The position numbers were made by a program, and so were the translations under genes. Below the pieces are notes generated by a model. It was not told the DNA's origin. It did no database searches and worked only from the letters and a program-made list of their open reading frames with translations. Positions 1 to 7,455 of a DNA stretch of 64,000 nucleotides are shown here, one piece after another. The first letter of the stretch is position 1; each line of letters opens with the position of its first letter. The DNA comes from an uncultured Ruminococcus sp. (GTDB lineage: Bacteria > Bacillota > Clostridia > Oscillospirales > Ruminococcaceae), in contig CADALT010000001.1 in the NCBI GenBank assembly GCA_902788785.1, forward strand, positions 248,001-312,000, read 5' to 3'.

Positions 1-76
1 GATCATAATAACTCTCCATTCTGCTTTAAAAGCATTTATTTTAAGCGGAATCAGATCCGCATGATCCCTGATATTA
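1..76 (-). other. Intergenic end region with possible start of next gene
   Basis: Downstream of pgi on the minus strand there is a short hairpin (GCGGA / TCCGC, about 45-60) without a clear T-run. At the window edge the minus strand reads GGAGAG, five bases, then ATG at 6-4, so another minus-strand gene may begin here and lie outside the window. Only two codons are visible, so no product can be named. Confidence 0.3.
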
Positions 77-1408
77 TCAGTTCAGCTTAGCTTCGAGTTC
101 AGCCTTCTGTGACTCGTAGCCGGGCTTGCCCAGCAGTGCGAACATATTCTTCTTGTAGCTCTCTACACCGGGCTGATTGAAGGGATTAACACCCAGCATA
201 TAACCCGAGATAGCGCAAGCCTTCTCAAAGAAGTAAATGAGTTCACCGAGGTTCTCCTCATCGGGCTTGTCAACATCGATAACGATATTGGGAACGCCGC
301 CCTCAGTATGAGCAAGTATTGTGCCCTCGAAAGCTTTCTGGTTAACGACAGACATATTCTGGTCTGCCAGGAAATTCAGACCGTCTCTGTTCTCAGCATC
401 CTTCTCAAGGAAGAAGTCCTGCTTGGGCTGTTTGAAATTAACAACTGTCTCAAACATGATCTTTGAACCATCCTGAATGAACTGACCCAGAGAATGCAGG
501 TCAGTAGAGAAGGTTGCAGCAGAGGGGAAAATGCCCTTTGCATCCTTGCCTTCGCTCTCACCGAACAGCTGCTTGAACCATTCGCCCATCATCATGAAAG
601 CGGGGTCGTAAGAAACCAGCATCTCAACGCTCTTACCCTTTCTATAAAGGATATTTCTTACAGCTGCATACTTATAGCAGTCATTATTATCATCGGAAGA
701 ATACTTCTTCTGACCATTCTGAGCGCCCTTCATGAGTGCATCTATATCGCAGCCTGCAACAGCTATAGGCAGCAGACCAACTGCCGTCAGCACGGAAAAT
801 CTACCGCCGACATCATCGGGAACTACGAATGTCTCATAGCCCATCTCATCGGAAAGCTCTTTGAGTGTGCCCTTAGCCTTATCGGTCGTAGCGAAGATAC
901 GCTCCTTAGCCTCATCCTTGCCGTACTTATCTTCCAGCAGCTTCTTGAATACTCTGAAAGCCAGAGCAGGCTCTGTAGTAGTACCGGACTTGGAAATTAC
1001 ATTAACGCAGATATCCTTGCCCTCACAAATGGACAGCACCTCGTTAAGATAAGTTGAACTAATATTATTTCCCACGAAATAGATATCGGGGGTATCCTTC
1101 TTGAGGTTGTTGTAGAATGGCGACTTGAGCAGCTCGATAGCAGCTCTTGCGCCCAGATAAGAACCGCCTATACCGATAACTACCAGTATATCAGCCTTAT
1201 CCTTGATCTTCTTTGCAGCAGCCTTGATCCTTGCAAACTCTTCCTTATCATAGTCGGTAGGAAGCTCCACCCAACCCAGGAAATCATTGCCGGGACCATT
1301 CTTTGCAGCAAGAGTCTGATGAGCAGCTGTAACTGCGGGAGCTATAGCATCGAACTCATGATCTGCTACAAAACCATCAAGATATTTTGTTCTTAAAGTA
1401 AGTGACAT
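77..1408 (-). CDS. pgi: Glucose-6-phosphate isomerase
   Basis: Cytosolic isomerase interconverting glucose 6-phosphate and fructose 6-phosphate, linking glycolysis with glycogen synthesis. The 443-residue length is that of the short Firmicute form. The sugar-phosphate-binding motif [10 protein letters not shown] lies at residues 79-88, and the SIS-type isomerase core follows with [14 protein letters not shown] near residue 205 and the conserved segment [13 protein letters not shown] near 305. The gene is monocistronic, with a sigma-A-like promoter just upstream. Two other genes of glucose-polymer metabolism, glgA and glgX, are in the window but not adjacent. No odd features; family assignment is firm. 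Confidence 0.96.
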   Translation of the reverse strand: MSLTLRTKYLDGFVADHEFDAIAPAVTAAHQTLAAKNGPGNDFLGWVELPTDYDKEEFARIKAAAKKIKDKADILVVIGIGGSYLGARAAIELLKSPFYNNLKKDTPDIYFVGNNISSTYLNEVLSICEGKDICVNVISKSGTTTEPALAFRVFKKLLEDKYGKDEAKERIFATTDKAKGTLKELSDEMGYETFVVPDDVGGRFSVLTAVGLLPIAVAGCDIDALMKGAQNGQKKYSSDDNNDCYKYAAVRNILYRKGKSVEMLVSYDPAFMMMGEWFKQLFGESEGKDAKGIFPSAATFSTDLHSLGQFIQDGSKIMFETVVNFKQPKQDFFLEKDAENRDGLNFLADQNMSVVNQKAFEGTILAHTEGGVPNIVIDVDKPDEENLGELIYFFEKACAISGYMLGVNPFNQPGVESYKKNMFALLGKPGYESQKAELEAKLN

Positions 1409-1442
1409 TTTAGATCAGCCTTTCTATAAATTGCTTTAATTT

Positions 1443-1471
1443 ATTATACAATATTTTTCTGAACTTTGCAA
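1443..1471 (-). promoter_or_regulatory. Predicted sigma-A promoter of pgi
   Basis: On the minus strand TTGCAA (1471-1466), a 17-base spacer and TATAAT (1448-1443) lie 35 bases upstream of the pgi start. Prediction from consensus only. Confidence 0.6.
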
Positions 1472-1521
1472 GCAATTTCAAGGCGCGTCGTCACTTTTGT
1501 ATATTATCAACAATTTCATTT

Positions 1522-2682
1522 TCACATTTTTAGAAAATACAGCAACATCTTCCTTAAACAAAATGCAAAGCTGATCTCCTTGACACTTTCATTCGTTAAT
1601 AGATCAGCCTGAAATACAGTATCTTCCCCATCACGCACAACAAGTTTACCGCAGCATTTCCCCTTTTTTATAGGCGCTTTAAGAACTTCCTCGCAGGTCA
1701 TTTCGACATCAAAATCCTTTGAACTCCCCTTTTTGATGAGCACAGGGGTCATTTCACCGAAGGTCACGGGGACAGTTCTTTTCTCACCGCCCTCGACAGG
1801 CAGATCTTTTGTCATTTCATCATCGACCTCGGGAATATATACCGAAAAGCAATCGTAGCAGCTATCTATAAGATTTTTGGCTATATCTTCCAGATTATCC
1901 CTGCTGTCGCAGCCCAGCACAACTACAGCGATCTTCATACCTCGTTTTTCCGCTGTGAAAACACCGCATTCTCCGACATTTTCGGAACCGCAGGCTTTCA
2001 TCCCGGTGATCCCCTTATAGCTCCTGACAAGCCTGTTCCTGTTAACAAGTTCAGCTTTTCCGTCTCTTATATAATCGAGCCATGAGCAGAAATACGGTGT
2101 AAGTATATCATACTTGACAAGTTCCGCTGCAAGTTTTACTATATCAGATGTTGAAGATACAGTCGAGGCATCAATTCCACAAACATCAGAAAACGCTGTG
2201 TTTTGCATATCAAGCAATTTTGCTTTGCAGTTTATTTCATAAACTGCACAGTCCGTATTACCGTAAATGTGTTCCGCCAATACGACTGCCGCATCATTTG
2301 CATTGCCGACAGTAAGTGCTTTTATCAATTCTTCTACGCTTATCTTCTCGCTCTTATCCAGCCATACCTGTGGTGCCGGCATTTCATTGGCATTTGCGGA
2401 TACTGTAACGATATCATCCATCGACAAGCTTCCGTCTTCGAGTTTTTCTGCTGTTAATAATAACAGCATCAATTTCGCCAGATGAGATATCGGCAATGGT
2501 TCATCAGCATTCTTTTCGTACAACATCTGACCTGTTGTACACTCTGCCACCGCTATCGACTTTGCAGGCATCTTCTCTACTATCTCATCCATAGAAGTTT
2601 CCTCCGCCGATGCTTGTGCTGTAAAGCAAAATAACATGACAGCAGCAGTCAATCCCCCTATTAACCTTGATATATATAACAT
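1522..2682 (-). CDS. DacF-like D-Ala-D-Ala carboxypeptidase homologue, probably inactive
   Basis: Similar along its length to the low-molecular-weight penicillin-binding proteins (peptidase S11, DacF type): signal peptide at residues 1-27, transpeptidase-like domain at about 30-280, C-terminal beta domain to about 365 and a short hydrophobic tail. Family members trim stem-peptide D-alanine in the cell wall. All three active-site motifs are changed: the SxxK position reads HLAK (67-70, in PISHLAK), the SxN position reads NAN (127-129), and KTG reads KAC (229-231). Flanking residues such as LYEKNADE, NDAA and NRNRL are well kept, so the alignment is secure. The frame is intact at 386 residues. 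A structural or peptide-binding role is possible; carboxypeptidase activity is unlikely. Confidence 0.85.
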   Translation of the reverse strand: MLYISRLIGGLTAAVMLFCFTAQASAEETSMDEIVEKMPAKSIAVAECTTGQMLYEKNADEPLPISHLAKLMLLLLTAEKLEDGSLSMDDIVTVSANANEMPAPQVWLDKSEKISVEELIKALTVGNANDAAVVLAEHIYGNTDCAVYEINCKAKLLDMQNTAFSDVCGIDASTVSSTSDIVKLAAELVKYDILTPYFCSWLDYIRDGKAELVNRNRLVRSYKGITGMKACGSENVGECGVFTAEKRGMKIAVVVLGCDSRDNLEDIAKNLIDSCYDCFSVYIPEVDDEMTKDLPVEGGEKRTVPVTFGEMTPVLIKKGSSKDFDVEMTCEEVLKAPIKKGKCCGKLVVRDGEDTVFQADLLTNESVKEISFAFCLRKMLLYFLKM

Positions 2683-2737
2683 AGCAAGTCCCCTCCTTGC
2701 TATATTATACTGTTGCTAGTCTTTGAAAATTACAAAA

Positions 2738-2861
2738 GCGGCACAGTTATATTAAACGAACTTAATACTTTCTGCAATCATTCCTCGCTAAAACATTGAT
2801 GTATGTTTTAGCGAGTACTGAATGTTCCGAAATGTTTGTCGCTTAATATATACCGTGCCGC
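2738..2861. repeat. 124-bp imperfect palindrome between dacF-like gene and glgA
   Basis: Two 59-base arms flank a 6-base loop (TGATGT). The inner 13 bp (CTCGCTAAAACAT and its complement) and the outer 7 bp (GCGGCAC / GTGCCGC) pair perfectly; the middle is AT-rich and partly paired. On the minus strand it lies directly after the glgA stop and is followed by TTTTG. It may act as a very large terminator, or be a MITE-like or intergenic repeat. I found no second copy in the window. Confidence 0.8.
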
Positions 2862-2870
2862 AAATTTTTT

Positions 2871-4316
2871 CTATCCACCGATAAGCCAGTCATACATTTC
2901 CCGGTATTTGTTAGCCGAAGCCTGCCAGGAGAAATCCTTGCTCATAGCCTGTTTTATGATACTGTTCCACTCATCACGCCTGTCCACATAAATATAGTGT
3001 GCAAACATGACTGTGTTGTACATCTCATGTGCATTATAATTAGCAAAACTGAAACCTGTGCCTGTCTTTTCAAACTGATTGTAGGGCTGTACAGTATCCC
3101 TGAGACCGCCCGTTTCTCTTACGATAGGCAGAGTGCCGTATCTTAAAGACATCAGCTGTGAAAGTCCGCAGGGTTCAAAAAGCGAAGGCATCAGAAAAGC
3201 ATCACACGATGCATAGATCTTATGGCTCATAGCCTCGCTGTAATAGATATTGGCAGATACTTTATCCGGGAACTTCCACGCAAAATAACGGAACATATCC
3301 TCATACTTCTGTTCGCCTGTTCCCAGAACCACTATCTGTATATCCTGCTGACAAAGTCTCTCCATCATATAGGCTATAAGATCAAAGCCTTTCTGATCTG
3401 TAAGTCTGCTGACGATTCCGATCATGAACTTATTTTCATCCCGCACAAGCCCAAGCTCAGTCTGCAATGCACTTTTATTGACCTTCTTCTTTTCAAGAAC
3501 GTTGTTGATATCATAATTGCAGATGATATTTTTGTCTTTTGCAGGATCATATTCATCATAATCAATTCCGTTAACGATACCACGCAGGTCATTGCGTCTT
3601 GCTCTCATAAGTCCATCAAGACCCTCACCATAGAAATCCGTCTTTATCTCTTCGGCATAGGAATCCGATACGGTCGTGATCGCATCAGCATATACAAGTC
3701 CACCTTTTAGCATATTACCGTCAACATCTTTCAGAAGCTTGTCATAAGTCATATAATATGATGAGAGCCCTGAAAGCTGCATAAATCTTGCGGCATTATC
3801 ATTTCCCTGAAATTTCAGATTATGAATCGTCATGACCGTCTTTATGCCACGGAAGAACTCGCCGCCCTGAAAACTGTCATGCAGATACACAGGGATAAGT
3901 CCCGTCTGCCAGTCGTGGCAGTGGATAATATCGGGTCTGAATTCAAGCACAGGCAATGCTGAAAGCACAGCCCTGTCAAAGAACATGAATTTCTCTATAT
4001 CCCAGTGCCAATCACCGTAAGGCTTATCACCGTTAAAATAATATTCGCTGTCTATGAAATAGAAAGTCACGCCTTCATAAACGACTTTAAGAAGTCCCAC
4101 ATACTGATTTTTTCCTGCAAAATCCATATAGAAGTGTGTGATGTATTCCATCATATCCTTCCATTTCTGAGCCATGCAGGCATATTTTGGCAGTATCACC
4201 CTAACATCATAATTCTTTTTATCGAAGCATTTCGGAAGAGATCCGACCACATCAGCAAGGCCGCCAGTTTTGATAAATGGAACAACCTCCGATGCCGCAA
4301 ACAGTATCTTTTTCAT
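2871..4316 (-). CDS. glgA: Glycogen synthase (ADP-glucose type, GT5)
   Basis: Extends alpha-1,4-glucan chains from ADP-glucose in the cytoplasm. The 481 residues match the bacterial GlgA length. The N-terminal catalytic domain starts with the ADP-glucose-binding motif KTGGLADVVG at residues 16-25; the second GT-B domain carries the signature FEPCGLSQLMSLRYG near residue 385, and the segment VSRLTDQKGFDL near 305 is typical. The start ATG follows AAAGGAGGG. It is transcribed alone from its own predicted promoter rather than from a glgCDAP operon. Together with glgX at 58 kb it indicates glycogen storage. Confidence 0.96.
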   Translation of the reverse strand: MKKILFAASEVVPFIKTGGLADVVGSLPKCFDKKNYDVRVILPKYACMAQKWKDMMEYITHFYMDFAGKNQYVGLLKVVYEGVTFYFIDSEYYFNGDKPYGDWHWDIEKFMFFDRAVLSALPVLEFRPDIIHCHDWQTGLIPVYLHDSFQGGEFFRGIKTVMTIHNLKFQGNDNAARFMQLSGLSSYYMTYDKLLKDVDGNMLKGGLVYADAITTVSDSYAEEIKTDFYGEGLDGLMRARRNDLRGIVNGIDYDEYDPAKDKNIICNYDINNVLEKKKVNKSALQTELGLVRDENKFMIGIVSRLTDQKGFDLIAYMMERLCQQDIQIVVLGTGEQKYEDMFRYFAWKFPDKVSANIYYSEAMSHKIYASCDAFLMPSLFEPCGLSQLMSLRYGTLPIVRETGGLRDTVQPYNQFEKTGTGFSFANYNAHEMYNTVMFAHYIYVDRRDEWNSIIKQAMSKDFSWQASANKYREMYDWLIGG

Positions 4317-4380
4317 AGTTATATATTCCCTCCTTTACAGAAATAAAGAATAATAGAAAGTACACAAACCCTTTAGGTTA

Positions 4381-4409
4381 ATTATAGCACGGTTTGTCGT
4401 TTTCGTCAA
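4381..4409 (-). promoter_or_regulatory. Predicted sigma-A promoter of glgA
   Basis: Minus strand TTGACG (4409-4404), 17-base spacer, TATAAT (4386-4381), 65 bases before the glgA start. Confidence 0.65.
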
Positions 4410-4470
4410 TAGCAAAAAACGCATTTTTTAAAATTATTATTCAGCCAAAAACACCATAATACACATAAAA

Positions 4471-4498
4471 AGCTGACAAGGCATCTACCCTGTCAGCT
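4471..4498 (-). terminator. Terminator of spoIIID
   Basis: Perfect 8-bp stem AGCTGACA / TGTCAGCT with a 12-base loop, followed on the minus strand by TTTTTATG, just after the spoIIID stop. Confidence 0.75.
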
Positions 4499-4508
4499 AT
4501 GCATTTCC

Positions 4509-4766
4509 TTATTTATTTTTAGCAAGCTCATATTTATGTTTTGTTGCAAGTCCGCCACGAATATGACGCTGCTCTTTATTCTCCTCAAGTATCTTACGCA
4601 CCGACTTGTACAGCCGTGGCGATATATCAGGCAGCTGTTCGGTCAAGTCTTTATGTACTGTAGATTTTGACACCCCAAAAGCTGCCGCAGTTGCCCTGAC
4701 AGTAGCTTTTCGGCTGACCATATATTCGCCGAACTGTACTGCCCTTTCCTTGTCGGTTCTAAACAT
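4509..4766 (-). CDS. spoIIID: Sporulation transcriptional regulator SpoIIID
   Basis: Small DNA-binding protein that, in known spore formers, modulates sigma-E-dependent mother-cell genes and helps switch to sigma-K. The 85 residues fit the family (about 80-95). The helix-turn-helix at residues 22-41 (ATVRATAAAFGVSKSTVHKD) is the family hallmark, followed by a basic C-terminal tail (RHIRGGLATKHKY). The start ATG has AAGGGGTG upstream. The gene is alone with its own terminator. A 9-bp inverted repeat sits in its leader and overlaps the ribosome binding site region. Identification is firm; activity in this organism is inferred. Confidence 0.93.
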   Translation of the reverse strand: MFRTDKERAVQFGEYMVSRKATVRATAAAFGVSKSTVHKDLTEQLPDISPRLYKSVRKILEENKEQRHIRGGLATKHKYELAKNK

Positions 4767-4806
4767 TGTTCACACCCCTTTTGATAAACTATATGAAGTG
4801 TGAACA
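4767..4806 (-). promoter_or_regulatory. Inverted repeat abutting the spoIIID start codon
   Basis: Perfect 9-bp arms TGTTCACAC (4767-4775) and GTGTGAACA (4798-4806), 22 bases apart. On the minus strand the second arm ends at the base before the spoIIID ATG and covers part of the AAGGGGTG ribosome binding site; a TATAAT lies just upstream of the first arm. It could be a protein operator or an RNA hairpin limiting translation. Confidence 0.65.
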
Positions 4807-4847
4807 TATTATAGAACAGCTGACCGTATTTTAAGCCGTAACTTTCC

Positions 4848-5323
4848 TCAGCATTCATGCAGAGTTTCATAGAAAGAATAGTCAACAATACCATACATAT
4901 CTGCCGAAGAGCCTTCTGTGAGCTCCTTTATCATCAGGCAGTCAGGATGAGGCAAATGCAGTTTTTCTCCCGCTTCGATACCGAACTTATAACTGGGCGC
5001 AAAACCACGGGGAACATAGTTTTTCGGGTCACCTTCGACCATTATCACCTCAAATCCCATTTCTGCTGCTTTTACAAAACCATATTCAAGTATATCTTTG
5101 GAAATATGCTGCCTTTGAAATTCTGTCTTCACAGCCACAGGTGTAAGGATCAAAAGCTTATCCTCATATCTTCCTTCGATATGAAAGCGTGAGAACATAG
5201 CATAGCCAATGACCTCATCATTCTGCCCTCTTCGGGAGAATCCCATTCCGAGAAAACTTTCTCCACCATTTCCAGTGCCGCAAGAAGATACTTATCTTCC
5301 ATTGATCTTATTATCCTTTGCAT
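4848..5323 (-). pseudogene. GNAT N-acetyltransferase, frameshifted with internal deletion
   Basis: Two overlapping reading frames together make a YhbS-like GNAT protein. The first frame, from the ATG at 5323 (preceded by GGAAAGG), encodes the N-terminal helix through WDSPEEG. The second, usable from about 5240, resumes at NDEVIGYAMFSRF and runs to the normal C-terminus (LPHPDCLMIKEL). The roughly 30 residues normally between these blocks are missing and the frame changes at the junction near 5225-5245. The acetyl-CoA-binding loop also reads QRQHISK instead of the usual Q/RxxGxG pattern, so decay is not limited to the deletion. It lies 22 bases after the next gene upstream. A short protein from the second frame is possible but would lack the N-terminal fold. 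Confidence 0.8.
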
Positions 5324-5344
5324 ATCGCTCTGCCTTTCCACGAC

Positions 5345-5713
5345 TTATGAGTCTTCAAGCATCTGCTCCAATATCTCTGCCGCATCAGTTACGCACCCAC
5401 GGCAGCTGCGGAGCATTTTTCCGGTTTCTATACCTTTAAGCTCTTTACATACAGCAGAGCCGTTCTTTTCAATAAACCTACGCTCAAATTCGTCGATAAG
5501 AGATCCTGACTCATCACCGTATTTTTCTTTAAGCACCTGTTCAGCCGCAAGAACAGCACCGCACTTTACCATTCTGCCTCCTGCCATGGACCGTGATAAC
5601 TCAACAGCCTTATCTTCACTAAGTCCCGCATCTTCCGCAAACGCACACAATACAGCGCCCGAACAGGTATATCTGTTCTTATGATTTTCAACTGCCTGCT
5701 CACTCTTTTTCAT
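5345..5713 (-). CDS. C_GCAxxG_C_C-type putative redox-active protein
   Basis: A 122-residue cysteine-rich protein resembling the C_GCAxxG_C_C family, whose members are small proteins of unknown but probably redox or metal-linked function. Cysteines are at residues 17 and 23 (TCSGAVLCAF), 51 (MAGGRMVKCGAVLAAEQVL), 89, 104 and 107 (CRGC). The central GG-x-CGAV segment matches the family core, though the usual first GCA motif is SGA here. It is mostly helical, with no signal peptide. It lies just upstream of the acetyltransferase pseudogene in the same direction and downstream of a LacI gene separated by a terminator. The family call is moderate and no substrate can be given. Confidence 0.65.
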   Translation of the reverse strand: MKKSEQAVENHKNRYTCSGAVLCAFAEDAGLSEDKAVELSRSMAGGRMVKCGAVLAAEQVLKEKYGDESGSLIDEFERRFIEKNGSAVCKELKGIETGKMLRSCRGCVTDAAEILEQMLEDS

Positions 5714-5739
5714 TTTATCACCTCCGCATTTTTAAAACA

Positions 5740-5768
5740 ATGGGCAGGGATACACACACCCTGCCCAT
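5740..5768 (-). terminator. Terminator of the lacI-type gene
   Basis: Perfect 10-bp stem ATGGGCAGGG / CCCTGCCCAT with a 9-base loop and T-rich flanks on both sides; placed after the lacI-type stop on the minus strand. Confidence 0.8.
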
Positions 5769-5791
5769 AAAATCTTTTTTTTAATTACGAT

Positions 5792-6790
5792 CTACCTCAA
5801 AGGCAAAACAGAATTCTTGATGACCAGTTCACCCTCAATGGTACGCATACGATACATGGTGCTTGGGTCATTAAGACGCTTTATCAGCGTAGTGACCGTA
5901 AGCTCTGCCATATACTCAGCGTCAATGCTGATAGTGGTTATTGTAGGGTCGCTTACCTCGGAGATAAGATAGTTATCATAGCCCACTATAGAAATGTCAT
6001 CAGGCACAGAATAACCGATGTCACGCAGCTGCTTGATTGCCTGGAAAGCAGTCTCATCACAGTTGCATACGAACGCTGTCGGCAATTCTTTAGGGAAGGT
6101 AAGATCTATAGACATAGCATACTTGTCCCTGTCTTCGATTATCCAGTCATCACGTATGACAAGATCATGCTCGATAAGCGCTTTCATATAGCCCATATAC
6201 TTATCAAAAATACCAGAAGTAGCCTTTCTTGAACCAATAAAGCCGATATTCCTGTGACCAAGGCTTATCAGATAGTTTGTGAGCTTATAAGAACCATTAT
6301 AACCATTTGTGACGATTGAATCCACTTTCAGACCGGGCACATAATAATCAAGCAGTATGAGATGTTCAACATTCTCCGAAAGCTTCTGTGCATAGCTGTG
6401 TGAGATCTCACCCAGAGAGATAAGAGCAGAGATCTTTCTGTCTGTTACGATATTTGGCAGCACAAGATTTTCTTCATCTCTGTTCTCCAGATTTTCAATA
6501 ACACAGTAAAGGTTCTCACGCTTTAATCTTTGTACCAGACTGTTATACAGTGTCCAGTAGAACGAACCGCTCAGACCGGCATACTTTGCAGGTATGACAA
6601 CACCGATATTGCTCTTTTTACGTGATGTAACTGTCTTTGAAGGAACGTAGCCCATTTCCTCAGCTACCTGCTTAATCTTCGCACGCAGTTCATCACTCAC
6701 ACCGCTCTTATCAGCGAGAGCCTTAGAAACAGTAACATTGCTTGTATTGCACGCCTTGGCAATGTCTATCAGCGTAACAGGTTTTTTCAT
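5792..6790 (-). CDS. LacI/GalR-family transcriptional regulator
   Basis: A 332-residue sugar-type repressor. The N-terminal helix-turn-helix (VTLIDIAKACNTSNVTVSKAL, residues 5-25) and hinge helix (AEEMGYVPSK) are classical, followed by a periplasmic-binding-like sensor domain with the conserved segment SLGHRNIGFIGS and the C-terminal DNPTITTISID-like region (SDPTITTISIDAEYMAE). The ATG at 6790 is chosen because GAGGAG is properly spaced from it; the upstream in-frame GTG would abut that site. No sugar genes are adjacent, so the target is unknown. Two GTTAA-type inverted repeats near its own promoter suggest autoregulation. Confidence 0.93.
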   Translation of the reverse strand: MKKPVTLIDIAKACNTSNVTVSKALADKSGVSDELRAKIKQVAEEMGYVPSKTVTSRKKSNIGVVIPAKYAGLSGSFYWTLYNSLVQRLKRENLYCVIENLENRDEENLVLPNIVTDRKISALISLGEISHSYAQKLSENVEHLILLDYYVPGLKVDSIVTNGYNGSYKLTNYLISLGHRNIGFIGSRKATSGIFDKYMGYMKALIEHDLVIRDDWIIEDRDKYAMSIDLTFPKELPTAFVCNCDETAFQAIKQLRDIGYSVPDDISIVGYDNYLISEVSDPTITTISIDAEYMAELTVTTLIKRLNDPSTMYRMRTIEGELVIKNSVLPLR

Positions 6791-6815
6791 TCTGATCACT
6801 CCTCAATATTAATCA

Positions 6816-6827
6816 GTTAATTTTAAC
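6816..6827. promoter_or_regulatory. Operator-like inverted repeat, promoter-proximal
   Basis: GTTAA-TT-TTAAC lies immediately downstream of the -10 of the lacI-type promoter. The flanks CAG...CTT resemble those of the second site at 6943-6957, suggesting a repressor pair site. Confidence 0.5.
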
Positions 6828-6830
6828 TTT

Positions 6831-6859
6831 ATTATAAACAATTTTCGTCAATTTGTCAA
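6831..6859 (-). promoter_or_regulatory. Predicted sigma-A promoter of the lacI-type gene
   Basis: Perfect consensus on the minus strand: TTGACA (6859-6854), 17-base spacer, TATAAT (6836-6831). Confidence 0.8.
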
Positions 6860-6942
6860 TAGTTTTCCGCAAAATTATTCAAAAAAATGTATTATACAAC
6901 AGCAAAAGGTATTTTACAGCCTATTTCACGCTTTATAATCAG

Positions 6943-6957
6943 GTTAAATATTTTAAC
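6943..6957. promoter_or_regulatory. Operator-like inverted repeat, distal
   Basis: GTTAAA-TAT-TTTAAC, a perfect 6-bp inverted repeat about 85 bases upstream of the -35 and similar to the promoter-proximal repeat. Confidence 0.5.
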
Positions 6958-6994
6958 TTCATGACCAATTTCAGGAAAATCCGTCTAAGGAAAA

Positions 6995-7021
6995 GACCGC
7001 CGACAATATATGTCAGCGGTC
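6995..7021 (-). terminator. Terminator after the DtxR-type operon
   Basis: Hairpin GACCGC-CGACA / TGTCA-GCGGTC with a five-base AT loop, followed on the minus strand by TTTTCC. Confidence 0.7.
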
Positions 7022-7062
7022 CAAAAGTGTATAAAGGTGAAATGAATTCCGGAAGTCTTTAT

Positions 7063-7431
7063 TCACGCAAGCGAGAGACAATACTGCACGAGCTTTTCAA
7101 GTATATCCTCATCAAGCTCGGTCGCCATTACCATACCTGCCTCTCTCGCTTTATCATCAGGCACATCCACCGCAGTCCTCAGAAAATTCCTGAGTATCAC
7201 GCTCGGAGTGAAAAGCTTGTTTGCTTCTCGCACGCCCTTTGATGTGAGCCTTATCTCACGATAAGGTTCTTTGATTATGTATTGTTCTTCTATAAGTTTC
7301 TGTGTCATTTTTACCGTGCTGGCTTTAGATACGCCCAGCACATCGGAGACTGTCGTTGACTTTACGGCACCGCCTTCCTGACCCAGCATATATATTGCAA
7401 ATAGATATTTTTTCTGAGATTTTGTCAGCAT
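7063..7431 (-). CDS. DtxR/MntR-fold regulator lacking the usual metal ligands
   Basis: A 122-residue regulator with the winged helix of the iron/manganese-dependent DtxR-MntR family (SKASTVKMTQKLIEEQYI at residues 35-52; wing EIRLTSKG) and a short dimerization half, but no SH3-like or FeoA domain. The start ATG at 7431 has GGGGGTG six bases upstream; an in-frame TTG lies further up. In known members metal is bound by acidic residues in helix 1, a His in the H-x-x-L-x-x-F-L segment and a C/E-x-x-E-H cluster. Here these positions read QKKYL (6-10), Ser77 and AGMVMATEL (98-106). It ends an operon with DUF3793 and DUF2325 genes behind two DtxR-box-like palindromes. Whether it still senses metal is doubtful. 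Confidence 0.8.
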   Translation of the reverse strand: MLTKSQKKYLFAIYMLGQEGGAVKSTTVSDVLGVSKASTVKMTQKLIEEQYIIKEPYREIRLTSKGVREANKLFTPSVILRNFLRTAVDVPDDKAREAGMVMATELDEDILEKLVQYCLSLA

Positions 7432-7455
7432 TGGTATCACCCCCAATATTAGCTT

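Noticed and set aside
494-1057. 187-codon plus-strand frame opposite pgi
   Set aside because: Shadow of a highly conserved enzyme, with no supporting promoter or site.
4643-4894. Frame overlapping spoIIID and the acetyltransferase remnant
   Set aside because: Encodes a Cys/Leu/Gln-rich shadow; spoIIID is certain in the other frame and accounts for the sequence.
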